Positions 18,428 to 29,058 of a stretch of 64,000 nt of DNA are shown here, in pieces. The number at the start of each line of letters is the position of its first letter. Positions within the stretch are counted from its first letter, which is position 1. Position numbers and translations under genes: made by a program. This stretch comes from an uncultured Eubacteriales bacterium (GTDB lineage: Bacteria > Bacillota > Clostridia > Oscillospirales > Acutalibacteraceae), in the NCBI GenBank assembly GCA_900540085.1, contig UQEU01000006.1, positions 62,001 to 126,000 of the forward strand. Reading direction: 5' to 3'. The notes under the pieces were generated by a model. That model worked only from the letters and a program-made list of their open reading frames with translations, was not told where the DNA came from and searched no databases.

Positions 18428-18461
18428 TACTTTCACCTCTTTGCAAATTGTTAGCGACAGT

Positions 18462-18490
18462 ATATTAACATATAAATATTGAAAATGCAA
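18462..18490 (-). promoter_or_regulatory. SigA-type promoter of rpmE
   Basis: On the minus strand TTGCAT (18490-18485) and TAATAT (18467-18462) are 17 nt apart, about 35 nt before the start codon. No Zur-like palindrome was obvious to the eye. Confidence 0.65.
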
Positions 18491-18560
18491 GTATTTTTTT
18501 AAATTTAATGCGAAAAAATTAAATTATTTTGTTTATTAAATTCTCTTTTTTGCATTTTTC

Positions 18561-21500
18561 TTAAAAATAACATTCTTTTGAAAGTACAAATGAGTACAGA
18601 CACGCCTGTTTAACTTTTTTCTTTAAGGTTTTTTCAACTGCAATTTTGTAAAACTCAAGTTGTTTTTTATATGTTTTGAGAAGTGTTGTCTCGTCTTTAA
18701 CTTTATCAGATTTAAAATCTACAAGTACGAGTTCCCCGTTTTCTTCAAAAATACAATCTGCAATACCCTGAACAAGTATTTTTTCGTTTGAATCGATATT
18801 TTCTGCAAAAGAAACGGGAACAAATGATGTAAGTTTGAACTCTCTGTAAACTTTATCAGCATTTAAAATTCTTTTTGCCAAGTTTGACTTAAAGAAATTT
18901 TCAATTAATTCAACGTCTATTATATTGCAATACTGTTTAGTCAAAAATCCCTCGTCAAATAATCTGGATATTTCTTTTTCGACGGAAACGCTTGCCTTTT
19001 CATAATCACAAAACTGCATAAATGAATGCATTGCAGTACCTTTTTGTGCTGAAGTTACATTTTCTTTATCTATGAATGAAGGAACGGCAGAACAGAAATA
19101 TCTGTATCCCATATCCAAATCGTCAAGTTCGGATGCATTCCTTTGAGAAGCAATTTTTGACAGTTGAGAATCATACGAAAACTTAAATCTCTCATTCATT
19201 TTAGATATAAGTTCATTGTTCGGCAAACACTTTTCTTCTTCCTGTAAATCGTCTTCTTCTAAATTACCGACATCTACTATTTCCATATTAAGTGCAAAAT
19301 CGGAATCAGCGCTCGGCAATACAGCAGAAATATCGTCAACATATTTATTGCTTGATTTATGGAAGAGAGATGTCATTAAAATTAACTGTGCATCGCTTGA
19401 AGCAGTACGACAAATTACAGGGTCTATTTTATCTTTAGAAGCCTTGTAAAGCAGTTTGTTTAAAGTTTCTTCAGGTTTTTTCAGCGTCATAAAAACAGCC
19501 AAATATTGTTTTGCTCTTGTAAGCGCAACATAGAGTACCCTGATATTTTCACTCATCTCTTCTTGTTTTAAACGCTCGGATATTGCATTGAACGGTCTTG
19601 TTTTATATTTACAATAGTTTTCTTCGTCCATTGTTTCACTTGCTAAACCGTATGCAGAATGAATTAAAATGTTATCGGTGTTTCTGTTTGAATACCTGTT
19701 GCTTGTGCCTGCAACTATTACAAATGGAAATTCAAGACCTTTAGATTTATGAATTGTCATCAAGCTGACTGAATTTTTAATGTTTTGTACAACTGAACTT
19801 TTAACAGAATTGTCTTTGATTATTTTGTCCAAATATCTGACAAATGCAGTCAATCCCCTATTATCAGAATTATCATAGTTTTTTGCAAGTTCTATAAACT
19901 TCATTATGTTCAGCTTGCAATCATCAAATATACCGCTTGATGAAATTACTGAAACAAAGGAAATATCATTTACAAGTTTAAGAACAAACTGGTTGCAACT
20001 CATGGCAACGGACATATTTCTGTATTTTTCGATAAAAGATAAAAAGTCGTTAACTTTTTGATTTTCTTTTCTCTGTTCATTTAAAACTAAAAAAAGTTTT
20101 TTGTTTTTCGATGAAATTTTTAATTCGGCAATTTCCTCTGCCGTAAAACCGAATAAACTTGACATAAGCGTACTTAAAAGTGCTATATCATTCATAGGGT
20201 TATTTATCGCTTTAAGAAGTGAGACCAAAATAATTATTTCTTTATTCTCAAAAAGCGAGTTTGCATTTTCACAGTTTACGCTTATTCCGTTGTTCTCCAT
20301 CACTTCAGCATAAGTCTGAATATTCTTTTTACCCTTTCTGAAAAGCACGGCAAAGTCTTTCAGTTCAACAGGTCTTTGTATTTCGTTGCCGTTTTCGTCA
20401 AAATCTCTGACCAACAATTTTTCTTTTATTTTACTTTTTATAAAATCAGAAATTGCCTGTGCCTCTACTTCGGCATCGCTTCCTACATCGGAATTACTTT
20501 TTACCATTCTTATGTAGATATTGTCAAAATTGTTTTCAGGGTATTTTGCACCTGCGTTTAAGTACTCATTTTCATCATAATCAAGTCCGCCGACTTCTTG
20601 TGAAAATATTTTTGAGAAAACAAAATTGCAATACTTACAAATATTTTGATGAGACCTAAAGTTTTTATTAAGATATATCTTTACCGAACTGTTTTGCATA
20701 TCTTTATCATAAGGAAGATAAGAGTTTTTTCTCTCAATAAAAATTTCGGGCATAGCCAATCTGAACTTATATATACTTTGCTTGACATCTCCGACAGTAA
20801 ACAGATTTCGGTTATTTGAAATACTTGAAAAAAGCAAATCCTGTGCCTTGTTGGTGTCTTGATATTCATCTACCATTATTTCGTCGTATTTTTCTGAAAG
20901 TTCCTTTGCAATTTCAGTTTGCTCAAACATACCATTGTTATTTTTCACAACAAGAGAAAGTGCAAACTGTTCAATGTCGCTGAAAGTGTAAGAATTTTTT
21001 TCTTTTTTTAGTTCAAGCAATTTTTTATCATAATCTTTAACGATTTTGAACAATTCTTTAAAACAAGGATAAAGATATTCCATATCTTTTTTATGGTCTT
21101 CATCTGTAATTTCAAAATATTTTAAAACTATTTTGTCAAACACTTCTTTTTTGGCAAATTCACATATTTGCTTAACTTTTTCCTTATTGGGCGAAATATA
21201 TCCTCTTTTACTCGGAAATCTTTTGAATGAATAGTTCATCAAAGAAAGCGATATATTTTCAAGATTTTGTAAATTTTCAGAAATCAACTCAAATAAATTT
21301 ATATAAGAAGAAATATAATCTTCTATTTTGTCATATAATTCATCGCAAATGTCTAAATTTAATTTAACTTCGTTTAATTTTTTTAAAACATAGTCAACAT
21401 TACTTTGAATATTATAAAAAATAAGTTCATACCAAACAGAATCTTTAAATTCAATATCAGGATTATAAAACTCACACACTTTTTCAAGCCATCCCAACGG

Positions 21501-22049
21501 GTCAGGCTGAGCTTTGATATTGGTATATATTGTTTTGATAACCTGATTGAAATTTGTTGAATTTTTTGAAGATGAAAACAATTCGACAAGTCTGTGAAAT
21601 GCAGACGAGCCCTCGTCATAATATTTTTCAAGTACACAAGACAATGCTTCTTCGTTTAATATACTTTCATCCGAGCTGTCAAGCAGTTTAAAATCCCTTT
21701 CTATTTCAAGTGATTCAAAGTTTTCTTTAACTAATTTAGAACAAAATGAATCAATAGTGCATATTTGAGCGTTCGGCATCAATGAAATTTGTTCTGCAAT
21801 ATAGTCATTATCCGGCTGTTCACTTAACAAGTTACTTAAAGAAGATGCAATTCTGCTTTTCATTTCAGCAGCTGCGGCATTTGTAAATGTTACAATTAAC
21901 ATATTGTCAATGCTTGTACCTTCAATTATTTTTTTTGTTACTCTTTCTACCAATATAGCCGTTTTTCCCGAACCTGCTCCGGCAGAAACAAGTATATTGG
22001 AATTTCGGGCATTTATAGCATCCTGTTGTTCGGAAGTCCAATCACGCAT
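18561..22049 (-). CDS. addA: ATP-dependent helicase/nuclease subunit A
   Basis: A 1162-residue UvrD-type helicase with a C-terminal RecB-family nuclease. Walker A is SAGAGSGKT (22-30), Walker B is VDEYQDTN, the helicase motif VTRxK-like part is VALTRAKQY, and the nuclease motif is LVDFKSDKV near residue 1110. With AddB it processes double-strand breaks and loads RecA at Chi-like sites; length is as usual for AddA (about 1230 in B. subtilis). Start has AGGAGG upstream and overlaps the 3' end of addB by 8 nt. It is the last gene of the ligA...addA series; no clear terminator follows. Confidence 0.96.
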   Translation of the reverse strand: MRDWTSEQQDAINARNSNILVSAGAGSGKTAILVERVTKKIIEGTSIDNMLIVTFTNAAAAEMKSRIASSLSNLLSEQPDNDYIAEQISLMPNAQICTIDSFCSKLVKENFESLEIERDFKLLDSSDESILNEEALSCVLEKYYDEGSSAFHRLVELFSSSKNSTNFNQVIKTIYTNIKAQPDPLGWLEKVCEFYNPDIEFKDSVWYELIFYNIQSNVDYVLKKLNEVKLNLDICDELYDKIEDYISSYINLFELISENLQNLENISLSLMNYSFKRFPSKRGYISPNKEKVKQICEFAKKEVFDKIVLKYFEITDEDHKKDMEYLYPCFKELFKIVKDYDKKLLELKKEKNSYTFSDIEQFALSLVVKNNNGMFEQTEIAKELSEKYDEIMVDEYQDTNKAQDLLFSSISNNRNLFTVGDVKQSIYKFRLAMPEIFIERKNSYLPYDKDMQNSSVKIYLNKNFRSHQNICKYCNFVFSKIFSQEVGGLDYDENEYLNAGAKYPENNFDNIYIRMVKSNSDVGSDAEVEAQAISDFIKSKIKEKLLVRDFDENGNEIQRPVELKDFAVLFRKGKKNIQTYAEVMENNGISVNCENANSLFENKEIIILVSLLKAINNPMNDIALLSTLMSSLFGFTAEEIAELKISSKNKKLFLVLNEQRKENQKVNDFLSFIEKYRNMSVAMSCNQFVLKLVNDISFVSVISSSGIFDDCKLNIMKFIELAKNYDNSDNRGLTAFVRYLDKIIKDNSVKSSVVQNIKNSVSLMTIHKSKGLEFPFVIVAGTSNRYSNRNTDNILIHSAYGLASETMDEENYCKYKTRPFNAISERLKQEEMSENIRVLYVALTRAKQYLAVFMTLKKPEETLNKLLYKASKDKIDPVICRTASSDAQLILMTSLFHKSSNKYVDDISAVLPSADSDFALNMEIVDVGNLEEDDLQEEEKCLPNNELISKMNERFKFSYDSQLSKIASQRNASELDDLDMGYRYFCSAVPSFIDKENVTSAQKGTAMHSFMQFCDYEKASVSVEKEISRLFDEGFLTKQYCNIIDVELIENFFKSNLAKRILNADKVYREFKLTSFVPVSFAENIDSNEKILVQGIADCIFEENGELVLVDFKSDKVKDETTLLKTYKKQLEFYKIAVEKTLKKKVKQACLYSFVLSKECYF

Positions 22050-25000
22050 TTTTATTGTCCTCCTTTAATAATTCTAAAGCGTCGTCGAATTTAATTTTTG
22101 CTTCAAAAGGAATTCTCAGCTCAATCACTTTTCTGTTACTGCAAACAGGAAGATAATCACAAAAATCACAAGCAGTATGCGACAAATCATATTTACCGAC
22201 AGGGTTTTGAGAAATTTTACCTTTGCAAAGTGAATTGCCCATATCGACAATTAAAGAATTTATTTTCTTTTCAAGTCGTCCTATTTCTTCTAAACTTGCA
22301 ATATTTCCTGACAAAACACCTTTTTTATCTTTTACAGGAATGAACTTATTGCCCAAATCTGACTCCATAGCACGCAAAACTGACTCGTCATCAATAAGCA
22401 TACCTTTCATTTTATACTTACCTTGCCGTGTTTTTTCTAAATCTTTTTCATTGTGCCTTTCACTTGAAACAACGCTGACACCCGACGGCAAATACAGTAC
22501 GCCTGCGGGCAAAGAATTTTCAATATAGTTTTTATCATTGCAGGCAGCAAATAAATATATGAACATCTGCAAATTAAGGCCTGAAATAATGTCGCTCAAT
22601 TCAAAGTCTTTAGAGCCTGTTTTATAATCGATAACTCGAATATAGTTAACTCCGTCTTTTTCAAAAACATCTACCCTGTCAATGCTTCCACGCAAAATGA
22701 TTGAACCGAATTCCGTTTTAAAAACAGGTGCTTCAACATCTGCATTTTCATTTACTTCAACTTCAAAACCCATCGGTATGAATTCAGATTGAGAAAATTC
22801 AACTCTTAATTGTTTAAATAAAGTCATCAAAAGCCACTTTAAACGAGAAATATCGTAAAGCAATTTACTTGACAAATTTTCGTCAATTCCCATTTCTTCT
22901 TTTATATACTTTTTAAGATATTTGTCTGTAAAGTTCATAAGTTCACTTAAATTTGAATTTACAAATCCGTTTTTACCGAATTGTTTAAGGATATTTTCCA
23001 TAATATAGTGAACTATCAATCCTGTTTGCATAGCATTATATTCGGCAGGTATAAGAGGATAAGCACCTATTCCGAACTTGCAAAAATATTTAAAAGGACA
23101 ATTATAATAATCTTCTATTCTTGAAGCAGAAAGACGCATCGTTTCGCCAAAAAGCTTTGTTGCAATATTTGAGTTTTGAATTTTAATATCATCATTGTTA
23201 TTTTGAAGAACTACACTGTGATATTTATCTGAAAACTCGGTTTCATTTGAAAAATATTGTTTTAATGTTTCTTCCACAACAGTGTTTTCATTCCATTTTG
23301 AACACATATATTCAAAAGCCGAAGATTTTGTTTCAATATATTCAAATTCATTTACCAAAGATTGCTTTAAAACTTTAATTGACGGAAAAATATTTTTAAT
23401 TTTATTTATATAATCACACGGTTCTTTTTTCTCATCATCAGAAAATGAATGGTATGATAAGAAAACTTTTTCTTTTGCCGAAGAAACGGCAGTATAAAGG
23501 TACATTCTTTCATAAGCAGAAAGATATTCATTTATACCCGTTATTTCAACACCGTAGTTTAAAAAAGATTTTGAAAGAAATTTTCTTTCTGACGCCGTTA
23601 TGATGCTTTCTATTTCGGTATTTTTAGGAAAATCTCCTTCATTCATTCCGATGCTGAATACAACCTTTGGGTTATTTAATCTTATTCTGTTTATTTCTCC
23701 GAATTGAATATTATCTACACCTTCAGGAAGAGTACCGAGTTCGCAATTTTGAATCATCAAAGAAAAATATTCTGAAAACTCTTTGACAGAAACTTTTTCA
23801 TCTCCTAAAACAGTATATATTTCAGAAAGAATTTGCATTACCAAATTCCATACGGCTTCTTGCTCTTTTGCCAAAGCACTCATATTGTTGTTTTCAAAGA
23901 ATATTGCTTTTTTCTTTAAAACATCTTTAATTCTTAAATCAATTATAAGTTGATAAAGATTTTTACATATTTTTTCAGCCGAGCAATTTTTAGAGTCATT
24001 TTTGAATTTAAGTACAGGTAAAATAACTTTTTTTCTTATTTCGTTCAGTTTTTCCAAACGCTTCTTATCATAGTCTGTCATTTTATCTTTAAATCCGTCG
24101 GGATGATTTATAAAATCATCGTACCACTTTTTTCCGTTTATATTCCATATTACAGCGTAGTTTTCAAACTCGGAAACTTCACTTTGAGTTAAATCGAAAA
24201 CACCTGATTTAATAAAAGAAATAACATCGTCAAGTCTGAAAGAATAATTTATGATTCTAAATAAATAGTCTATAAATACCGCTAAAGGCTGCACAAAAAT
24301 ACTGTGTCTTTCATCAAAATAGTATGGTATTTCATACTTTTCAAAAGAACTTATAACAGCAGAACTGTATTTTTCCGCATCTCTTGTAACAACGGCTATT
24401 TCTTTAGCACAAAGGTTTTTTGTACGCAACAGTTTATGTATTTCTCTTGCAACAAAATCACATTCGTCATATACTGTTGAAGCCTCAAATACAGTTATGT
24501 TTTCAATTTTTTTATTTTCAAAAACAGACGGTTTCTTTTTTGATATGTTTTTTTCTAAAAAATAAATTTCGTCATTAGAATAATATTTATTTTCTGTAAG
24601 CGTAATTTCGTTACATTTACAGTTGTTTTTTTCTGCAAAGTTTTTTACTTTACACAATGCGTCATCAACTAAAAAGAAAAAATTACCGTCATTTTCCGAA
24701 TTTTTATCGCAAAGAAAAGTAACAGTTGTATTTTTAGACTGTTTTATAATCAATTCTACTATTTTAAACTCAAAAGCACCAAAAGTAAAAAATCCGTCTA
24801 TATAAACGGTTTTGTCCTTAAAAAAGTTTAAATTTACAAGTTTTTCATAAAGGCGTGAAAGTTCAAGTGCAGTATCAAAATATTTGTTTTCAATTAAACT
24901 GTTATATTCTTTCATTATTGCAGAAATATCATACAGTTTGGATTTAAGCGATTTCTTTTCGATTTCGTCTGCAACGCTTTCAACTATTTGAGGAGTTGCC

Positions 25001-25389
25001 TCGCAGCCCGTCATTTCATCGCATATATCAATCACAGAATTAATGAACGACAAGTGCTTTACACTGTTTTTATAAATAGTCAACTTATCTTCACAGTTAT
25101 TTATCGCTTTTTTCATCAATACTGCTTTAGCACCGTTTGAAAGTGTAGGCAAATCATTATTACCGCAAATACGCTCTATTTCATAAGCAAGTCTTGTAAA
25201 ACTGAGACACGAAACTTTGCCTATATTTTCTTCACCTAACAATTCAAGCAGTTTATATTCACTGACAAATGAATTTTGTTCCGGCACAATGAAAATTACA
25301 TCTTCATTATTTAAAACATCTTCTTTAATTTTTGAATATATAAATTCAGTTTTATTAGTACCGTTTCTGCCGAGAATAACATTTAACAT
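22042..25389 (-). CDS. addB: ATP-dependent helicase/nuclease subunit B
   Basis: A 1115-residue AddB. The N-terminal nucleotide-binding loop reads GRNGTNKT (residues 7-14), with N where Walker A has its second conserved glycine. The C-terminal nuclease (IRVIDYKTGSKDF near 920) and the Fe-S cysteines are intact: CPFKYFCKF and the C-x2-C-x5-C group CDFCDYLPVC. It is the partner of AddA in break resection. The ATG abuts the TAA of the DUF2461 gene, with AAGGA upstream. Whether the altered loop still binds ATP is open; the main motor is in AddA. Confidence 0.94.
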   Translation of the reverse strand: MLNVILGRNGTNKTEFIYSKIKEDVLNNEDVIFIVPEQNSFVSEYKLLELLGEENIGKVSCLSFTRLAYEIERICGNNDLPTLSNGAKAVLMKKAINNCEDKLTIYKNSVKHLSFINSVIDICDEMTGCEATPQIVESVADEIEKKSLKSKLYDISAIMKEYNSLIENKYFDTALELSRLYEKLVNLNFFKDKTVYIDGFFTFGAFEFKIVELIIKQSKNTTVTFLCDKNSENDGNFFFLVDDALCKVKNFAEKNNCKCNEITLTENKYYSNDEIYFLEKNISKKKPSVFENKKIENITVFEASTVYDECDFVAREIHKLLRTKNLCAKEIAVVTRDAEKYSSAVISSFEKYEIPYYFDERHSIFVQPLAVFIDYLFRIINYSFRLDDVISFIKSGVFDLTQSEVSEFENYAVIWNINGKKWYDDFINHPDGFKDKMTDYDKKRLEKLNEIRKKVILPVLKFKNDSKNCSAEKICKNLYQLIIDLRIKDVLKKKAIFFENNNMSALAKEQEAVWNLVMQILSEIYTVLGDEKVSVKEFSEYFSLMIQNCELGTLPEGVDNIQFGEINRIRLNNPKVVFSIGMNEGDFPKNTEIESIITASERKFLSKSFLNYGVEITGINEYLSAYERMYLYTAVSSAKEKVFLSYHSFSDDEKKEPCDYINKIKNIFPSIKVLKQSLVNEFEYIETKSSAFEYMCSKWNENTVVEETLKQYFSNETEFSDKYHSVVLQNNNDDIKIQNSNIATKLFGETMRLSASRIEDYYNCPFKYFCKFGIGAYPLIPAEYNAMQTGLIVHYIMENILKQFGKNGFVNSNLSELMNFTDKYLKKYIKEEMGIDENLSSKLLYDISRLKWLLMTLFKQLRVEFSQSEFIPMGFEVEVNENADVEAPVFKTEFGSIILRGSIDRVDVFEKDGVNYIRVIDYKTGSKDFELSDIISGLNLQMFIYLFAACNDKNYIENSLPAGVLYLPSGVSVVSSERHNEKDLEKTRQGKYKMKGMLIDDESVLRAMESDLGNKFIPVKDKKGVLSGNIASLEEIGRLEKKINSLIVDMGNSLCKGKISQNPVGKYDLSHTACDFCDYLPVCSNRKVIELRIPFEAKIKFDDALELLKEDNKNA

Positions 25390-26082
25390 TTATATCAATC
25401 CTTCACTGATAATATTTTCATACGCTTGTATCATAATTTTATACATAGGTTTTGCAGTTTTTATAAATTCTTTTAATTCATCTATTAAATCAGAAGTATT
25501 AATTTTCGTCAAATCTGTGTCGCTGTGAATAAATTGAATATATTTTGAATTAAAATAATCTTTAACATAATTCGGTACGGTTTCATCTCTGTCTTTCTTA
25601 TACATTTCCGAATTAAAAGAAAATCCGTTTTCAAGAAGTAAATCTGCCGATTGTTTAAATTTTTTCGGATGTTTTTTTATAAGTTTTCGCAATTCATCCA
25701 TTTGTATAGGTTTTTGACACCACATTCCTATTCCGTAACTGTAACAAAAAGGTGTAAATTCAAACCACATACACGGTGCATTTGGGTACTCAAATTTATT
25801 TCGTCTGAACATTACCCAAAGATTTTCTCTATATAGCAGTTTGGATTTTGTGTGTCTTGTGTCCCGTCTTACTCTTGACACGGTATATATCGGATGAGTA
25901 TATATTTTATCATCCAATTCACACAGTGTTTCCGATAAATCAAGCATTATTTGACGCATTGGAACAACTGCTCCCTGCTTGATTTCCTCTTTGTGTAATT
26001 CATAAAAATCTTTTGAATTATTAAACCTGTTTTCACTCAACAAATTTATAGCCGATGAAGATATACCCTGAAAATTATACAT
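25390..26082 (-). CDS. DUF2461 family protein
   Basis: A 230-residue cytosolic protein. The DUF2461 pattern is visible: FYELHKEEIKQGAVVPMRQI near the start, RVRRDTRHTKSKLLYRENLW with the basic cluster, then WFEFTPFCYSYGIGMW and a C-terminal KKFKQSADLLL helix. No catalytic residues are known for the family and I cannot assign a role. Its ATG shares one base with the stop of the upstream PLP enzyme gene (TAATG) and its stop abuts addB, so it is translated as part of the operon. Confidence 0.82.
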   Translation of the reverse strand: MYNFQGISSSAINLLSENRFNNSKDFYELHKEEIKQGAVVPMRQIMLDLSETLCELDDKIYTHPIYTVSRVRRDTRHTKSKLLYRENLWVMFRRNKFEYPNAPCMWFEFTPFCYSYGIGMWCQKPIQMDELRKLIKKHPKKFKQSADLLLENGFSFNSEMYKKDRDETVPNYVKDYFNSKYIQFIHSDTDLTKINTSDLIDELKEFIKTAKPMYKIMIQAYENIISEGLI

Positions 26083-27344
26083 TATTTTAGCAATCCTTTA
26101 TCCAACATTTTTTGTGCGGCAAGCAAAGCACAAATTTTAGCACTGTGAAAATTCAGCCCGCCCTGAATCCAAGCATAAAACGGTTCTCTGATAGGAGCGT
26201 CTGCCGAGAGTTCTATTGAGGAACCAAGCGTAAAAGCACCTGCCGCCATTACAACTTTACTGTCATAACCCGGCATTTCCCAAGGCTCAGGAGCAACAAA
26301 GGAATCAATATAACTTCCGCTTTGAATTCCCTGACAAAATGCGACTAAACTTTCTTCATTTTTAAGCCCCAAACACTGAACAATATCGTGTCTTGTTTCG
26401 TTATATTTAGGTGTAACATCATACCCAAGTATTTCAAATAAAGCAGAAATAAAAGTTGCAGATTTTACAGCTTCACCGACAACATGCGGTGCAAAAAACA
26501 AGCCCATATAAAGTTCTCTGTTAAGTCCGAGCGTAGCACCGACTTCTGTGCCGAGTCCGGGTGTTGTCAATCTATATGCACATTTATCGACAAGGTCTTT
26601 TCTTCCTGCTATGTATCCACCTGTTGATGCAATTCCGCCGCCTGCATTTTTTATAAGCGAACCTGCTATCAAATCTGCCCCGACATCAGTTGGTTCAATT
26701 TTTTCTACAAATTCACCGTAGCAATTATCGACCATTACAACAGTATTCGGATTTTTTTTCTTTACAATCTTTATTGCTTTTTCAATTTCGCTTACAGACA
26801 AGCTCGGTCTCAATTCATATCCTCTGGAACGCTGAATGTATACCATTGTAACAGAACTGTCAATCTTCTTTTCAATTTCATCGTAATCAAGACGATTGTC
26901 CTTTAAGGGAACTTCATCGTACAATACGCCGAAATCTTTTAAAGAGCCCATATTTTCTCCGCTTATTCCTATGACGCTATGAATAGTGTCATAAGGAGTA
27001 CCTGAAATGCAAAGCATCTTGTCTCCCGGTCTTAAAACTCCGAATAAAGCAGTTGCCAAAGTATGTGTGCCGCAAGTAAAGTTGTGGCGTACCAAAGCAC
27101 TTTCTGCTCCGAAAATTTGTGCCCAAACTTTATCAAGTGTTTCTCTTCCTCTGTCATCGTATCCATAACCTGTGCTTGAAGTGAAATGACTTTCACTTAC
27201 ACCGAAATCAATAAATGCTTTTTGAACCTTCAGCTGATTGTATTCAGTAACTTTTTCAATTTCTGAAAATTGTTCTTTTGTTAAATTCAGTGCTTTTTCG
27301 CAAGCATCTTCGATTTTTTTATCTATATTAAAAAAAGGTATCAT
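26082..27344 (-). CDS. Methionine gamma-lyase family PLP protein (aluminium-resistance/YnbB type)
   Basis: A 420-residue fold-type I PLP enzyme. The PLP lysine lies in AGSLIKNAGGGIASTGGYI, the cofactor aspartate in MVDNCYGEF, and the N-terminal FGVSESHFTSSTGYGYDDRG is typical of the group annotated as aluminium resistance protein or YnbB. The reaction is probably a C-S or related beta/gamma-elimination, unproven for this clade. I chose the ATG at 27344, which shares a base with the upstream GNAT stop (TAATG) and has GGAGA 8 nt before it; the longer frame to 27359 begins inside GNAT without a site. Confidence 0.87.
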   Translation of the reverse strand: MIPFFNIDKKIEDACEKALNLTKEQFSEIEKVTEYNQLKVQKAFIDFGVSESHFTSSTGYGYDDRGRETLDKVWAQIFGAESALVRHNFTCGTHTLATALFGVLRPGDKMLCISGTPYDTIHSVIGISGENMGSLKDFGVLYDEVPLKDNRLDYDEIEKKIDSSVTMVYIQRSRGYELRPSLSVSEIEKAIKIVKKKNPNTVVMVDNCYGEFVEKIEPTDVGADLIAGSLIKNAGGGIASTGGYIAGRKDLVDKCAYRLTTPGLGTEVGATLGLNRELYMGLFFAPHVVGEAVKSATFISALFEILGYDVTPKYNETRHDIVQCLGLKNEESLVAFCQGIQSGSYIDSFVAPEPWEMPGYDSKVVMAAGAFTLGSSIELSADAPIREPFYAWIQGGLNFHSAKICALLAAQKMLDKGLLK

Positions 27345-28060
27345 TAAAACATTCTCCATTGTCCTATATTTTTAAATCCGAGTTTTTTATAAAAATTTTC
27401 ATTTCTGTCTTTATCCCGCATCAAGTAAACGGTTCCGTTAAAATCGCATAGCATTTTTGAAATCAAAACACTTGCATATCCCATTTTTCTGAAAGCATTT
27501 TCTGTTTTTACAGATGTTAAAATTGCATTATTCTCAAATATGAATGAAAATATTGCAGATGAAATGATTTCGTCTTCTATTTTAAGTGCGTATGCTTTTG
27601 CACAACCGTGTCTTATTCTGTGACTCAAATCTACATACCACGCAGAAAAATCTTGTTTTTCATAATTAATAAAATCAAACAAATCCATCAATTTAGGGTA
27701 CATATCTATTTGACAAAACTCATTTTCAAATTCGATTTTTGAAGAACTTTTCATTATTTCTCCATATTCAAAATTCAAGTCTAAATCAAAAGTTTCATCT
27801 GTCAATACTGAAGTAAACGGTCTCATTTTTATAAATTCTTTAATTTCTTCTTTATCGGCAAAACTTTGAGCACTCACCGTAACATCTGTTTCAAGATACG
27901 ATATTACGGCAGTTACTTCATCATTTAAGACTTGGCAGTAGAAAGAAACAAAATCATAAGAAAAGCCGTACGCTTTTGCCAACGCCAGAACTCTTACTGA
28001 AAATATATCTGTTTTCTCATATTTATTTAAGCATTCAAAATTGCTTGCTTTAATTATCAT
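27344..28060 (-). CDS. GNAT family N-acetyltransferase
   Basis: A 238-residue protein whose C-terminal half is a GNAT acetyltransferase: AYALKIEDEIISSAIFSFIF strands, the acetyl-CoA loop RKMGYASVLISKML, and FYKKLGFKNIGQW at the end. The N-terminal 120 residues are an extra, unassigned domain, a common two-part layout in Clostridia. Acceptor unknown. The start overlaps the upstream M42 gene by 4 nt (ATGA), and the stop overlaps the PLP lyase start. Confidence 0.83.
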   Translation of the reverse strand: MIIKASNFECLNKYEKTDIFSVRVLALAKAYGFSYDFVSFYCQVLNDEVTAVISYLETDVTVSAQSFADKEEIKEFIKMRPFTSVLTDETFDLDLNFEYGEIMKSSSKIEFENEFCQIDMYPKLMDLFDFINYEKQDFSAWYVDLSHRIRHGCAKAYALKIEDEIISSAIFSFIFENNAILTSVKTENAFRKMGYASVLISKMLCDFNGTVYLMRDKDRNENFYKKLGFKNIGQWRMF

Positions 28061-29058
28061 AAAACCTCATTAATTACAGCGTCGATAAGTTTTCTCATAT
28101 CGTTAATATCTTTACTGCTGACCATTGACGCTGAACCGTGAATATATCGTGTTGCCAAAGAAATGCCAAGCATTTTTGCACCGGAAGCAGAGTTTTGTAT
28201 TGCACCTGCGTCATTTCCACCTGCAACTGCGGTTTTTGTCTGAACAGGTATATTTCTTTTCTTTGCTGTTTCCATGGTTTTTTTGTATAATTCTCTGTTA
28301 TATACAGTTCTTAAATCCATAAATGATACAACAGGACCTTTTCCGAGACAACAGACCTTTTCACTGCCGTTAATACCGCATAAATCGGCGGCAGTTGTTG
28401 CTTCAAGCACAATTGCGATATCAGGGTCAATTTGATATGCTGCACACTTTGAGCCTCTCAAACCGACCTCTTCCTGAACACAAAATGCAAAATACATATC
28501 ATACGGTAAATCTGACTTAATAAGTTCAATTAAAAACATACAGCCTGCTCTGTCATCAATAGCTTTTGAAATGATATTTCCGTCATCAAGTTCTTGATAG
28601 TTTGCAGAAAAATAGGCATAGTCTCCTAACTGAACATAAATTTCAGCATCCTGTCGGTTTTTTGCTCCGATGTCTATAAACAATTTATCATAACTGAGTG
28701 CAACGCCTTTTTCATCAGCAGAAAGTTGATGAACTGCTTTTGTTCCTATAACGCCTTTTATACTGTTGTTTATACAAACTACTCTGTTTAAAACAGCACT
28801 TGCATCTATTCCTCCTACGGAAGAAAACTTTAAATACCCGTCATCTGTAATATCTGTAATTATAAAAGAAACTTCATCTGTATGAGCACTGAACATAATT
28901 TTTTTATCTGGTGTTTTCTGGCCTTTTTTAAATGCAATAATATTTCCCAAATTGTCAACTTTGTACTCACAATGGTTTTCTATTTGCTTTATAATATATT
29001 CTCTGACTGATTTTTCATCACCCGAACCGCCGTATAAATTGCATAATTCTTTAAGCAT
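28057..29058 (-). CDS. M42 family metallopeptidase (copy 1)
   Basis: A 333-residue co-catalytic metallo-aminopeptidase of the glutamyl-aminopeptidase/tetrahedral (TET) type. Metal and catalytic residues are in place: H59 and D61 (SAHTDEV), D169 (AIDDRAG), E196-E197 (VQEEVGLRG), and H307 (YIHGSAS). The position that is Asp in many relatives falls in LEATTAAD here. Members form dodecamers and trim peptides in the cytosol. It overlaps the second M42 gene upstream by 8 nt and GNAT downstream by 4 nt. Confidence 0.9.
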   Translation of the reverse strand: MLKELCNLYGGSGDEKSVREYIIKQIENHCEYKVDNLGNIIAFKKGQKTPDKKIMFSAHTDEVSFIITDITDDGYLKFSSVGGIDASAVLNRVVCINNSIKGVIGTKAVHQLSADEKGVALSYDKLFIDIGAKNRQDAEIYVQLGDYAYFSANYQELDDGNIISKAIDDRAGCMFLIELIKSDLPYDMYFAFCVQEEVGLRGSKCAAYQIDPDIAIVLEATTAADLCGINGSEKVCCLGKGPVVSFMDLRTVYNRELYKKTMETAKKRNIPVQTKTAVAGGNDAGAIQNSASGAKMLGISLATRYIHGSASMVSSKDINDMRKLIDAVINEVL

